Positions 1-8,623 of a stretch of DNA of 64,000 nt are shown here, piece after piece. The notes under the pieces were generated by a model, which saw only the letters and a list, made by a program, of their open reading frames with translations, ran no database searches and was not told the origin of the DNA. A program made the translations under genes and the position numbers. The DNA is taken from NCBI GenBank assembly GCA_903916755.1, contig CAIWXW010000089.1, forward strand, positions 30,133-94,132. Reading direction: 5' to 3'. Position 1 is the stretch's first letter, and every line of letters starts with the position of its first letter. The DNA comes from an uncultured Opitutaceae bacterium. GTDB taxonomy: Bacteria; Verrucomicrobiota; Verrucomicrobiia; Opitutales; Opitutaceae.

Positions 1-512
1 CCCTGCTGGGCCTCGTCGCCGTGCTGGCCGGCTGCGCCGTGCCGATGACGAGCTCGAACACCTTCCTCGTGCCGATGACCAATGGCGAGACCCTGACGAT
101 GTCCTACAACAGCCAGGGGGTGGTCAAGCAGAGCGCCGGCGGGGTGACGGTGGTGCAGGCGGACCTGATGCCCTCGGCCGACAAGAAGAGGATCAGCTAC
201 GTGTTTGAATTCATGGTGAAGGGCAGCCTCGAGGTGAGGGAAGTCATGGTGCAGGACATGACCGACGATCCCATCCAGGTCCTGGCGCATGATGCCGCTC
301 CCGTCCTGGCCAAGAACCACTGGAAGTTCACCACGCCGGCGCTCGATCCGAAGGCGCACGGCATGGAATGGCTGATCCAGCTGGACGAGACCATCCGCGT
401 CTTTCGCTTCACCGTCACGCTGGGCGACGGGACCAAGGTGGTGCTCGACCAGCCCGCGGTCGAGCCGGTCATCATCAAGCAGCTGATCCGGAAGATGCTC
501 GGGATCGAGTAG
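1..512 (+). CDS. Lipoprotein, 5' end outside window (partial)
   Basis: The reading frame is open from the first bases and ends at TAG 510-512. The visible N-terminus reads LLGLVAVLAGC, a hydrophobic stretch ending in a lipobox (LAGC), so the protein is probably exported and lipid-anchored at its Cys. The start codon is probably just upstream of the window; the GTG at 21 would remove most of the signal peptide and is unlikely to be the start. After the Cys, about 155 residues look like a compact beta-rich domain with no motif I recognise. It converges with ppk, whose end lies 11 bases away. Function unknown. Confidence 0.7.
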   Translation, partial: LLGLVAVLAGCAVPMTSSNTFLVPMTNGETLTMSYNSQGVVKQSAGGVTVVQADLMPSADKKRISYVFEFMVKGSLEVREVMVQDMTDDPIQVLAHDAAPVLAKNHWKFTTPALDPKAHGMEWLIQLDETIRVFRFTVTLGDGTKVVLDQPAVEPVIIKQLIRKMLGIE

Positions 513-523
513 GGCGGGGCCGC

Positions 524-2653
524 CTAGGGCCGGGCCGCCCGCGCCCGCGCCCGCGCCACCGCGTCGGCCATGAAGTGGCCCTGCGCGGAGAACAGCCGCT
601 CGCCGGAGCGCCGCCCGGGCGGCAGGTAGGCCCCGGACGCGTGCAGGATGCGCGCGCTCGCGGTGTCCCGCAGCTCGGTCGGAAACAATTCCTCGAGGAT
701 CCAGCGCCGAAGGGCGGGATCCTCGACCGGAAAGATCACCTCGACCCGCCGCAGGAAGTTGCGCGGCATCCAGTCGCCGCTGCCGGCCAGGACGATGGGC
801 TCGCCGCCGGCGTTGCCGAAGCAATACACGCGCGCATGCTCCAGGAACCGGCCGACAATGCTGCGGACCCGGATGTTCTCGCTCAGGCCGGGCAGGCCGG
901 GCACGAGGCAGCAGATCCCGCGGACCACGAGCTCGATCTTCACCCCGGCCTGGGAGGCGGCGTAGAGCGCGCCGATCGTGGCCTTGTCGACCAGCGCGTT
1001 CATCTTGGCCCGGATCACCGCGGGCCGGCCGGCCCGGGCGTTGGCCGCCTCGCGGTCGATCAGATCGTTGATCCGCTGGTGAAAGTTGTAGGGAGCCACC
1101 AGCAGGTGCCGGAAGGTCAGGGACTGGCCGAAGCCGGTCAGGCTGTTGAAGACCTGCGCCACGTCGCGGGTGATGTTGATCCGCGCGGTGAAATAGCTGA
1201 GGTCGGTGTAGAGCCGGGCCGTGCGCGGATGGTAGTTGCCGGTGCCGAGATGGGCATAGTGCCTCAGGCGGGACCCCTCGCGCCGCACCACCAGGCACAG
1301 CTTGCAGTGGATCTTCACGCCCACCAGCCCATAGACCACGTGGACACCCGCCTCCTCCAGCTGCTTGGCCCATTGGATGTTGTTGGCCTCGTCGAAGCGC
1401 GCCTTCAGCTCGATCAGCGCCGTGACCTGCTTCCCGTTGCGCGACGCCTCCATCAGGGCCCGGACGATGGAGGAGTCGCCGCTGGTGCGGTAGAGCGTCT
1501 GCTTGATCGCGAACACCTGGGGGTCGCGGGCCGCCTCCTCGACGAAGTTCACCACCGGGGTGAAGGCATCATAGGGATGATGCAGCATCACATCCTGCTC
1601 CCGCAGCACGTCGAAGATCCGCGCCGGGTCGCGCAGCGGCGAGAGATTGACCGGATCGAAGGGCGGGTACTTCAGGTCGGGCCGCTCGATGTCGGCCAGG
1701 CTCAGCAGGCGCAGGAGATTGAGGGGGCCGTTGAACCGGAAGACGTACTCGTGCGAGAGCCGCAGGTGGTTGCAGAGCGTGGTGAAGATGGCTTCGTCCA
1801 CGCCGGCCTCAATCTCGAGCCGGACCGCCTCGTTCCGGCGCAGGTTGCGGAGCTCCTCCTCGATCTTCTTCAGCAGGTTCTCCGCCTCCTCCTCGTCGAT
1901 GTAGAGGTCGCTGTTGCGCGTGATCCGGAAGGCATGGGCGGACGTCAGCTGGTAGCCCGGGAAAAGCTCCTCGGCGCACAGCTTGATGATCTCGCTGAGG
2001 AAGATGAAGCGCTGCGGGCCCTGGCGGGCCGGGGCGATCGGCACCAGCCGGGGCAGGATCCGGGGCACGGGCAGGATCGCGACCAGGCAATCGGCCTCCG
2101 GTTGCTCGGGATTCTGGAGCGAGACCACCACGTTGAGGGTCTTGTTCCCCAGCTGCGGGAAGGGATGCGCCTGGTCGAGCGCCAGGGGCGTCAGCACCGG
2201 ATGGACCTGGTCGCGGAAGTAGGCCCGCACCCAGTTGAGCTCGGACGCGGACAGGTCCGATGCGGAGCGGAACTCGATGCCCTCCTTGGCCAGGGCCGGC
2301 ACGAGCGAGCCCTGCCAGCAGCGGTACTGGTCCTCCACCAGCGAGGCCACGACGGAGTGGATCCGGCGCAGCTGCTCCTGGGGGGAAAGGCCGTCCGGAC
2401 CGGGTTCGATCACGCCCGAGTCCATCTGCTGCATCAGGCCCGCGACGCGGATCTCGAAAAACTCGTCGAGATTCGAGCTGACGATCGCGAGAAACTTGAC
2501 CCGCTCCAGCAGGGGGTGGGACGCGCTCTGGGCCTGCTCCAGCACGCGCCGGTCGAAGGACAGCCAGCTCAGCTCCCGGTTGAAATAGGCGGCCTGAGGC
2601 GCCGGCGCGGGCGGGCGGGAGGAGGCGTTTTTTTTCCGGGAACGGGCGGGCAT
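524..2653 (-). CDS. ppk: Polyphosphate kinase 1
   Basis: Reversibly transfers the gamma-phosphate of ATP onto inorganic polyphosphate. The 709-residue length fits PPK1. The N-domain opens with FNRELSWLSFDRRVL (about 24-38), and NLDEFFEIRVAG follows near 61. The two active-site histidines of the phospholipase-D-like domains are present with the same 19-residue spacing as E. coli H435/H454: H449 in KIHCK (the autophosphorylated one by homology) and H468 in YAHLGTGNYH. The ATG at 2653 gives the expected N-terminus after a short basic, Pro/Ala-rich lead. The leader just upstream is pyrimidine-rich with no Shine-Dalgarno. It appears monocistronic, with an AT-rich promoter region about 90-120 bases upstream. 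Confidence 0.95.
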   Translation of the reverse strand: MPARSRKKNASSRPPAPAPQAAYFNRELSWLSFDRRVLEQAQSASHPLLERVKFLAIVSSNLDEFFEIRVAGLMQQMDSGVIEPGPDGLSPQEQLRRIHSVVASLVEDQYRCWQGSLVPALAKEGIEFRSASDLSASELNWVRAYFRDQVHPVLTPLALDQAHPFPQLGNKTLNVVVSLQNPEQPEADCLVAILPVPRILPRLVPIAPARQGPQRFIFLSEIIKLCAEELFPGYQLTSAHAFRITRNSDLYIDEEEAENLLKKIEEELRNLRRNEAVRLEIEAGVDEAIFTTLCNHLRLSHEYVFRFNGPLNLLRLLSLADIERPDLKYPPFDPVNLSPLRDPARIFDVLREQDVMLHHPYDAFTPVVNFVEEAARDPQVFAIKQTLYRTSGDSSIVRALMEASRNGKQVTALIELKARFDEANNIQWAKQLEEAGVHVVYGLVGVKIHCKLCLVVRREGSRLRHYAHLGTGNYHPRTARLYTDLSYFTARINITRDVAQVFNSLTGFGQSLTFRHLLVAPYNFHQRINDLIDREAANARAGRPAVIRAKMNALVDKATIGALYAASQAGVKIELVVRGICCLVPGLPGLSENIRVRSIVGRFLEHARVYCFGNAGGEPIVLAGSGDWMPRNFLRRVEVIFPVEDPALRRWILEELFPTELRDTASARILHASGAYLPPGRRSGERLFSAQGHFMADAVARARARAARP

Positions 2654-2744
2654 CGAGGGAGGAGGGAGGGGTCCGGGCGTCGGCGGGACCCTTTCAGACA
2701 GCGGGCCGGGGAAAATGGGTTCTTTAAAAGCGCAAAACGAGCAA

Positions 2745-2775
2745 TTTATAGTTTGGCGCCCATTTGTAACATCCC
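2745..2775 (-). promoter_or_regulatory. AT-rich probable promoter region for ppk
   Basis: In otherwise very GC-rich DNA this stretch holds, read on the minus strand, TTACAA followed by TATAAA (TATAAA lies at 2745-2750 in reverse). The spacing is shorter than an ideal sigma-70 promoter, so the exact boxes are uncertain. The position, about 95 bases before the ppk start and between two minus-strand genes, suits a promoter. Confidence 0.3.
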
Positions 2776-2800
2776 CCGCCGCGGGCGTCGCCCGTCTCCG

Positions 2801-4171
2801 CTAACCCACGACGGTCTTCACGTTGACGAACTCACGGATGCCGAACGACCCCAGTTCCCGCCCGTGGCCGCTCTGCTTCACCCCCCCGAAGGGCAGGGTG
2901 GGGTCCGAGCGGACGAAATCGTTGATGAAGACGGCGCCGGCTTCGAGCTGGGCGGCGACCACGCGGGCCCGCGACCGGCTGCGCGAGAAGACGCCGGCGC
3001 CGAGGCCATAGATCGAGTCGTTGGCGGTCGCGATGGCGGCCTTTTCATCGCGCACGGAAATCAGGGCGGCGGCGGGGCCGAACAACTCCTCCGCGTAGGC
3101 CGCCATGCCCTTCCTCACCCCGGTCAGCAGCGTGGGGGCGTAGTAGAAGCCGGGACCGGGCAGGGCCCGGCCGCCCAGGGCGAGGCGGGCGCCGGCCCTG
3201 ACCGTCGCCTGCACCTGCGCGTGCAGCTTGTCGCGGAGATCCGCGCGGGCCAGCGGCCCCACGTCATTCGCCGGATTGCGCGGATCACCCACCCGCCGGC
3301 TGGCCATCCGGGCGATCAGCCGGGCCTCGAATTCCCGGCGGACCGACGACACCACGATGAAGCGCTTGGCGCAGACGCAGCTCTGGCCGCTGTTGATCAG
3401 GCGCGAGGCGGCGCAGACCTCCGCGGCGAGGTCGAGGTCCGCGTCCTCCAAGATAAGGTAGGCGTCGCTGCCACCGAGCTCGAACACGCCCTTCTTCATC
3501 ACCGAGCCGGCCAGGGCGGCGACCTTCCGGCCCGCGCCGGTGCTGCCGGTGAGGGTCACGCCGTGGACGCGGCGATCGGTGATCACGCCGGCGATCCGTT
3601 CGGTCGGGATCAGCAGCGTTTGGAAGACCGCGCCGGGCCCGCGCCGCCCGCCGGCCTGCTCGAACACCTCGGCCAGGGCCAGGGCGCTGCCGCTGACATT
3701 GGCGGCATGCTTTAGCAGAAAGCTGTTGCCGGCCATCAGCGCCGGCGCCGCCGCCCGCACGGCCTGCCAGATGGGAAAATTCCAGGGCATGATCGCCAGG
3801 ACCGTGCCGATGGGCTCGAAGAGGACGCGGGCGTTCTTCGGCGCGCCCAGGGGCCGCTCCGGCGCGAGGTACTGGGCGGCATGACGGGCATAGTACTCGC
3901 AGGTCAGGGCGCTCTTCTCGATCTCGGCCCGGGCCTGCGCGATGGGCTTGCCCATCTCCGCGGTGATCAGGTCGGCCAGCGGGCGGGCATGGCGGCGCAG
4001 GGCGCGGGCCACCGCGCGCAGATAGCGGGCGCGATCATCAAAGGACCATTTCCGCCAATCGCGAAAGGCGGCATCAGCGCGCTGCAGGATCGTTTCCACC
4101 TCGGCGGCGGAGTGGGCTCGGTACGCCTTGAGGCGCCGGCCGGTGGCGGGGTTGATCGAGACGAGTGACAT
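2801..4171 (-). CDS. NAD(P)-dependent aldehyde dehydrogenase, succinate-semialdehyde type
   Basis: Oxidises an aldehyde to the acid; the closest family is probably the YneI/Sad succinate-semialdehyde dehydrogenases. The 456-residue protein starts MSLVSINPATG. The Rossmann region carries TVLAIMPWNFPIWQ (about 123-136) and LTGSTGAGRKV. The catalytic pair is E231 in FELGG and C265 in SGQSCVCAKR, and the C-terminus has the conserved PFGGVKQSGHGRE segment. KHAANVSGSA (154-163) replaces the more common KPAE/KPS motif and is typical of YneI-type enzymes. The frame stays open for 143 codons upstream of this ATG but that part has the composition of an antisense shadow. Substrate is inferred from the family only. 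Confidence 0.9.
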   Translation of the reverse strand: MSLVSINPATGRRLKAYRAHSAAEVETILQRADAAFRDWRKWSFDDRARYLRAVARALRRHARPLADLITAEMGKPIAQARAEIEKSALTCEYYARHAAQYLAPERPLGAPKNARVLFEPIGTVLAIMPWNFPIWQAVRAAAPALMAGNSFLLKHAANVSGSALALAEVFEQAGGRRGPGAVFQTLLIPTERIAGVITDRRVHGVTLTGSTGAGRKVAALAGSVMKKGVFELGGSDAYLILEDADLDLAAEVCAASRLINSGQSCVCAKRFIVVSSVRREFEARLIARMASRRVGDPRNPANDVGPLARADLRDKLHAQVQATVRAGARLALGGRALPGPGFYYAPTLLTGVRKGMAAYAEELFGPAAALISVRDEKAAIATANDSIYGLGAGVFSRSRSRARVVAAQLEAGAVFINDFVRSDPTLPFGGVKQSGHGRELGSFGIREFVNVKTVVG

Positions 4172-4251
4172 CCGGACATAGAAGGCGCAAAACCCCGAGT
4201 CCGGAAGCGCAAAGCGCCGGACCCGGGGCGGGCGGCCCGGCCCGGCGCGGC

Positions 4252-6093
4252 TCAGACGCTCTCGAGCAGCTTGTAGAGCCGCTGCACCATCTTGTTGGTG
4301 TCCTCGAGCAGTCCGGCGGAGATCAGGGCGTTGTCCAGGACCTGTTCGGCGACGAGCTTGGCCTTCTCGGGCGCGGCGCCCTGGAGCCCGAACAGGTGCT
4401 TGATCACCGCGTGCCGCGGGTTGATCTCGAGATTGATGCGCAGCGGCGCCTCGCCGCCGTCCTTCTGCATCGCCTTCATCATCCGGCGGAGATGCGGGGA
4501 CATCGACTTGTCGGCATTGAGGGCCAGCGCCGGCGAATCGACCAGCCGGTCGCTCGCCTTCACCTCGGCCACCCGCTCGCCCAGGGTCTCCTTGAGCCAC
4601 GTCGACAGCTGCTTGACGTCGCCCTCGCTGAGGGCGCCTTCGGTCGGCTGCGGCAGGTCGGAAAGCTTCAGGTCGGCATGGTCCGCGGCCGTGAGCTTCT
4701 TGCCCTCGAACTCGCGGACGTTGTTCATCACGTACTCGTCGACGGACTCATAGCAGAAGAGGACCTCGAGATTGCGGGACTTGAGCCCCTCGAGGTAGGG
4801 GCCGGCCTCGATCGCCTCGCGGTTCGGCCCGATCAGGTAATAAATGTCCTTCTGGTCCGTCCCCATCCGCGAAATGTAGTCGGCCAGCGAGGTCGTCTTG
4901 CCCTTCTCGGTCAGGGAGGACTCAAAGCGGAGCAGCTTGGTCAGCTGGTCCTTGTTCGCATGGTCGAGCGCGGCGCCCTCCTTCAGGTAGATGCCGAACT
5001 CGCGGTAGAAATCGTTGTAGCCGTCGACACGGTTCTTCGCCTCCTCCTCGAGGAACTTGAGGAAGCGCTTGGAGATGACGCGGTTGAGCTTCTCGATCAG
5101 GGCGCGGTCCTGCATGGTCTCGCGCGAGATGTTGAGCGGCAGGTCCTCGCTATCGACCACCCCCTTGAGGAAGCGCAGCCATTCCGGCAGCAAGTCCTTC
5201 GGCCGGGCGTCGATCAGCACCTTGCGGCAGTAGAGGGCGACCCCGGGCTCGGAGCGCCCGAAGCCGATCTTCTCCGGATTCTCCTTCGGCACGAAGAGGA
5301 GCGCGTGGATCGAGAGCGGGGCATCGGCGCTGAAGTGCAGCCGCAGACGAGGGTCCTCGAAGGCATGGGACTGGAACTTGTAGAACTCGGTGTACTCCTC
5401 CTCCTTGATCTCGTTCTTGCCGCGGAGCCACAGGGCCTGGACGGTGTTGACCCGCTTGCCGTTGAGGGTGATCGGGACGGACACGAACGCGCTGTAGCGC
5501 TCGAGCACTTCGCGCACGCGGTATTCCTGGCTGAACTCGGAGCACTCATCCTTGAGCTCGACCACGATCTTGCTGCCGCGGCGCAGGTCCGCCACCTCCT
5601 CAATCGTGTAGCTCGAGCCGTCGCTGGTCCAGACGTGGCCGGGCTCGGCCGCGCGCCAGGAGTGGCTGTACACCTTGACCGACTTGGCGACCATGAAGGC
5701 CGAATAGAACCCGACGCCGAATTGCCCGATCAGGCCGGAGTTCTTCTGGCCGCTCTCGCCCAGCGCCTTGAGGAAGGCCTTGGAACCGGAGTGGGCGATC
5801 GTGCCGAGGTTCTCAACCAGTTCCGCGCGGGTCATGCCGACGCCGAAATCCTGGATGGTGAAGGTCTTCGCCTTGTCGTCGGTCGTGATGTTGATTTCGA
5901 GCTCGGCCTTGTCATCGAAGATGTCCTTCTCGGTCAGCTGGAGATGACGGAGCTTCTCCAGCGCGTCGGAGCCGTTGGAGACCAGCTCGCGGACGAAGAT
6001 CTCCTTTTCGGTGTAGAGCGAGTGGATGACGATATCGAGCAGCTGCTTGATCTCGGCCTGGAATTCGAAGGTCTGGGGAGTGTCGGTAGCCAT
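4252..6093 (-). CDS. htpG: Molecular chaperone HtpG (Hsp90)
   Basis: ATP-dependent cytosolic Hsp90 chaperone, 613 residues from the chosen ATG (MATDTPQTFEFQ), matching the family length. The GHKL ATPase domain shows ELVSNGSDALEKLR near the N-terminus, FGVGMTRAELVENLGTIA and IGQFGVGFYSAFMV (lid and nucleotide-binding glycines). The middle domain has LPLNISRETMQ, and the C-terminal dimerisation domain ends MVQRLYKLLESV. An ATG nine codons upstream (6120) adds MIPDPSLST, which is not conserved, so 6093 was preferred. Neither start has a Shine-Dalgarno. Expected to be heat-inducible, but no CIRCE or obvious sigma-32 element was seen. Confidence 0.96.
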   Translation of the reverse strand: MATDTPQTFEFQAEIKQLLDIVIHSLYTEKEIFVRELVSNGSDALEKLRHLQLTEKDIFDDKAELEINITTDDKAKTFTIQDFGVGMTRAELVENLGTIAHSGSKAFLKALGESGQKNSGLIGQFGVGFYSAFMVAKSVKVYSHSWRAAEPGHVWTSDGSSYTIEEVADLRRGSKIVVELKDECSEFSQEYRVREVLERYSAFVSVPITLNGKRVNTVQALWLRGKNEIKEEEYTEFYKFQSHAFEDPRLRLHFSADAPLSIHALLFVPKENPEKIGFGRSEPGVALYCRKVLIDARPKDLLPEWLRFLKGVVDSEDLPLNISRETMQDRALIEKLNRVISKRFLKFLEEEAKNRVDGYNDFYREFGIYLKEGAALDHANKDQLTKLLRFESSLTEKGKTTSLADYISRMGTDQKDIYYLIGPNREAIEAGPYLEGLKSRNLEVLFCYESVDEYVMNNVREFEGKKLTAADHADLKLSDLPQPTEGALSEGDVKQLSTWLKETLGERVAEVKASDRLVDSPALALNADKSMSPHLRRMMKAMQKDGGEAPLRINLEINPRHAVIKHLFGLQGAAPEKAKLVAEQVLDNALISAGLLEDTNKMVQRLYKLLESV

Positions 6094-6213
6094 GGTTGAA
6101 AGGGAAGGGTCTGGTATCATAGCGGTTGGTGGAAAAAATCAACACTGCCGAGGGTTCGGCGCCCCCATGGAAAATCGCTTTGCGCACCGGCGCCAGCCGT
6201 ACTTGATGGGGTC

Positions 6214-7818
6214 ATGGCCTACCCCCGCCGTTTTGGAGCCCTGCGCCTGCTATTCACCCTGATGCTTCCCGTGGGCCTAAGGCCCATGATCCGGGCGGCC
6301 GAGGCGCCGCCGGCCCTGGTGGAGCAGTGGGGCGTCTTTGAACTGACGCTGGCCGGTCCGGCCAGCGGCAATCCTTTCACTGAAGTCACGCTTTCCGCCG
6401 CCTTCCAGCAGGATGGCCGGACCCTCCGGGTGGAGGGCTTCTACGACGGCGCCGGGGTTTACAAAGTCCGTTTCATGCCGGTCACAACCGGTGCCTGGAC
6501 CTACCGGACCGAGAGCAACCGGCCGGAGCTCGCCGGCCGCACCGGCCGCCTGACCGCCACGGCGCCGGGGCCGGCCAACCATGGGCCGGTGGGCGTGCGC
6601 AATACCTTCCATTTTGCCTACGCGGACGGCTCCCCGTTCCGCGAGCTGGGCACGACCAGCTACGCGTGGGTCCACCAGACTGAGGCCCTGCAGGAGGAGA
6701 CATTGCGCACGCTGGCCGCCGCGCCCTTCAACAAAATCCGATTCTGCGTGTTCCCCAAATACTACGAATGGAATCACGTCGAACCCGGCCGCTATCCCTT
6801 CGTGGGCACCGCGCCCGATAGATGGGACTTCACGCGCTTCAATCCCGAGTACTTCCAGCATTTCGAAAAGCGAATCCAGCAGCTGCGCGATCTTGGGATC
6901 GAGGCCGACCTGATCCTTTTTCATCCGTACGACGGCGGCCACTGGGGCTTCGATCGGATGGGGGCGGCGAACGACGATCGCTATCTGCATTATGTGGTGG
7001 CGCGGTTCGCCGCCTACCGGAACGTGTGGTGGTCGATGGCCAACGAGTACGACTTCATGCGGGAAAAGCGGCCGGCCGACTGGGACCGTTTTTTCCAGCT
7101 CGTCCAGGCGAGCGACCCTTACCAGCACCTGCGCTCAATCCACAACGGCGCCCGGATCTACGACAACAACAAGCCCTGGGTCACCCACGCCAGCATCCAG
7201 AATGGCTCGGCGGTGGAGGACTACGCCCGGGCGATGCTTTACCGCGATGTCTATCGCAAGCCGGTTGTCTTCGACGAGGTGAAGTATGAGGGCAATCTGC
7301 CGCAGCGCTGGGGCAATCTCTCCGCCGAGGAGATGGTGCTGCGGTTCTGGGAGGGCGTCGTGGCTGGGACCTATGTCGGGCACGGCGAGACCTATCTCGA
7401 TCCCAACGACATCATCTGGTGGGCTCGGGGTGGCGTGTTGCATGGCCAGAGCCCGGCGCGGCTCGCGTTTTTGCGCCGGGTCATGGCGGACGATCCAGTC
7501 GATGGCCTCGAGCCGATCGACAAATGGCAGGATAATCCCTTCGCCGGGCAGCCGGGCCAGTACTATCTCGGGTATTTCGGACGCCAGCCGCGCACCTCGT
7601 GGAAATTCGAGCTCTACAAGACCGGGGTGAAGGAGGGCATGTCCTTCCGGGTCGAGGTCATCGACACCTGGAACATGACCATCACGCCGGTGCCCGGGCT
7701 GTTCGTGGCAAAGAAGCAGGGCGACTACACCTTCGCGGACCAGGACGGAAAATCGGTTCCGCTGCCGGGCACGCCCTTTATGGCGCTCCGCATCCGGCGG
7801 GTGGAACAGGCCGATTGA
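6214..7818 (+). CDS. Secreted GH140-like (DUF5060/DUF4038/DUF5605) glycoside hydrolase
   Basis: A 534-residue exported enzyme. A hydrophobic N-terminal segment (about 8-28, ending in an RAAEAP-like site) looks like a signal peptide. Residues about 34-105 form a DUF5060-type beta-sandwich (VEQWGVFELTL, EGFYDG, TGAWTYRT). Residues about 130-420 form a (beta/alpha)8 barrel of the apiosidase-like type, with candidate acid/base and nucleophile glutamates at E278 (SMANEYDF) and E355 (VVFDEVKYEG). A C-terminal DUF5605-like beta domain includes YYLGYFGRQPRTSWKFELY. GH140 members remove apiose from pectic rhamnogalacturonan II, but this three-domain subgroup is not characterised to my knowledge, so the substrate is open. 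It stands alone, head to head with htpG. Confidence 0.8.
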   Translation: MAYPRRFGALRLLFTLMLPVGLRPMIRAAEAPPALVEQWGVFELTLAGPASGNPFTEVTLSAAFQQDGRTLRVEGFYDGAGVYKVRFMPVTTGAWTYRTESNRPELAGRTGRLTATAPGPANHGPVGVRNTFHFAYADGSPFRELGTTSYAWVHQTEALQEETLRTLAAAPFNKIRFCVFPKYYEWNHVEPGRYPFVGTAPDRWDFTRFNPEYFQHFEKRIQQLRDLGIEADLILFHPYDGGHWGFDRMGAANDDRYLHYVVARFAAYRNVWWSMANEYDFMREKRPADWDRFFQLVQASDPYQHLRSIHNGARIYDNNKPWVTHASIQNGSAVEDYARAMLYRDVYRKPVVFDEVKYEGNLPQRWGNLSAEEMVLRFWEGVVAGTYVGHGETYLDPNDIIWWARGGVLHGQSPARLAFLRRVMADDPVDGLEPIDKWQDNPFAGQPGQYYLGYFGRQPRTSWKFELYKTGVKEGMSFRVEVIDTWNMTITPVPGLFVAKKQGDYTFADQDGKSVPLPGTPFMALRIRRVEQAD

Positions 7819-7835
7819 TGATCCGGACGCGCCGC

Positions 7836-8093
7836 CTAAGCTGACAAGAAACGTCGGTGGTTCCGTGGGCGTCGATAGATCGAATAGGCTGCAAGCCCAC
7901 CCGGCAGCAAGAACATGGAAAGTAGGGCCGTTTCTGATACACCTTCTAAATAGGTGCCCTGCAGCCAGAATCCCAAAGATACCGCAAAAATTGCACCGTA
8001 GCCCGCGGGCATTCTTCGCATAATCGCGGCTAACCAAGATTCCTTCCCGAGCCAGACTTGTCGAGGGAGGCGCCCTGGGCCGCGCGCGCTCAT
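7836..8093 (-). CDS. Small membrane protein of unknown function
   Basis: An 85-residue protein starting MSARGPGRLPRQ. Its ATG (8091-8093) overlaps the TGA of the upstream gene as ATGA, the best evidence that this short frame is translated. Two hydrophobic segments, around AGYGAIFAVSLGFWL and ALLSMFLLPGGLAAY, suggest an inner-membrane hairpin with a basic C-terminal tail (YRRPRNHRRF). It is not in a family I recognise. It is less GC-rich than its neighbours. Confidence 0.55.
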   Translation of the reverse strand: MSARGPGRLPRQVWLGKESWLAAIMRRMPAGYGAIFAVSLGFWLQGTYLEGVSETALLSMFLLPGGLAAYSIYRRPRNHRRFLSA

Positions 8094-8575
8094 TTGATCC
8101 ACTGCAGGTTGATCGGGGAGATGGGGGCCTTCGATTGCAGCACGCTGATCAATGTGCGGGCGTTCTGAGATTCCGCTGGAGTGGCCATCGACGTGATCGG
8201 GTTGGCGGGCGTCAAAACGAGAACCAGCGCGCTCTTCAATGCGGCCTCGTCCTCCGGACTGATTCGGAGCACGACATGCCGCTGGAGATCGTAGGGGGCG
8301 ACGCTGATTCCCATCCGCTCCGCTCTTTTGGGATTCAAAATCACGAGTCCGAGTTCCCTTCCGAGTGACGAAACCAGGGTGACAACGCACGAACCGCCGT
8401 CGAAGAGGAAGTTGGTTTTGAGCACCTTGAGCGGAATCCCGGCTCGGGCTGTAACAAGCAGATCATCGTAATCCGATCGAGGAGGGACCGCTCCATCGCC
8501 CCCACGGGGAAGGAGGACCGCTAGCCCCACGAGCAGGGCGAGGCGTATTCCAAGCGGCATTCCCAGCGTGGGCAC
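8090..8575 (-). CDS. Exported protein of unknown function
   Basis: A 161-residue protein with an N-terminal signal-like segment (IRLALLVGLAVLLPRGGDGA). The mature part has a short beta-rich look: GIPLKVLKTNFLFDGGSCVVTLVSS, RHVVLRISPEDEAAL and ALVLVLTPANPI are visible pieces. No catalytic motif stands out. Its stop codon overlaps the start of the small membrane protein downstream (ATGA), so the two are probably translated together. It lies between two unrelated polysaccharide-hydrolase genes. Confidence 0.5.
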   Translation of the reverse strand: MPTLGMPLGIRLALLVGLAVLLPRGGDGAVPPRSDYDDLLVTARAGIPLKVLKTNFLFDGGSCVVTLVSSLGRELGLVILNPKRAERMGISVAPYDLQRHVVLRISPEDEAALKSALVLVLTPANPITSMATPAESQNARTLISVLQSKAPISPINLQWIK

Positions 8576-8623
8576 GGAGGGAGCTAAGGCGTGGCGACGC
8601 AGCTTTGAACCGCCGGTTTTCCG

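Noticed and set aside
368..3715. A very long plus-strand open frame across ppk and the aldehyde dehydrogenase
   Set aside because: It is antisense to two well-supported enzymes, is rich in Arg/Gly/Pro/Ala, and shows no domain; high GC makes such shadow frames common here.
4165..6099. Long plus-strand frame opposite htpG
   Set aside because: Exact antisense of a conserved chaperone, with Leu/Val/Glu/Arg-biased composition typical of a mirrored frame.
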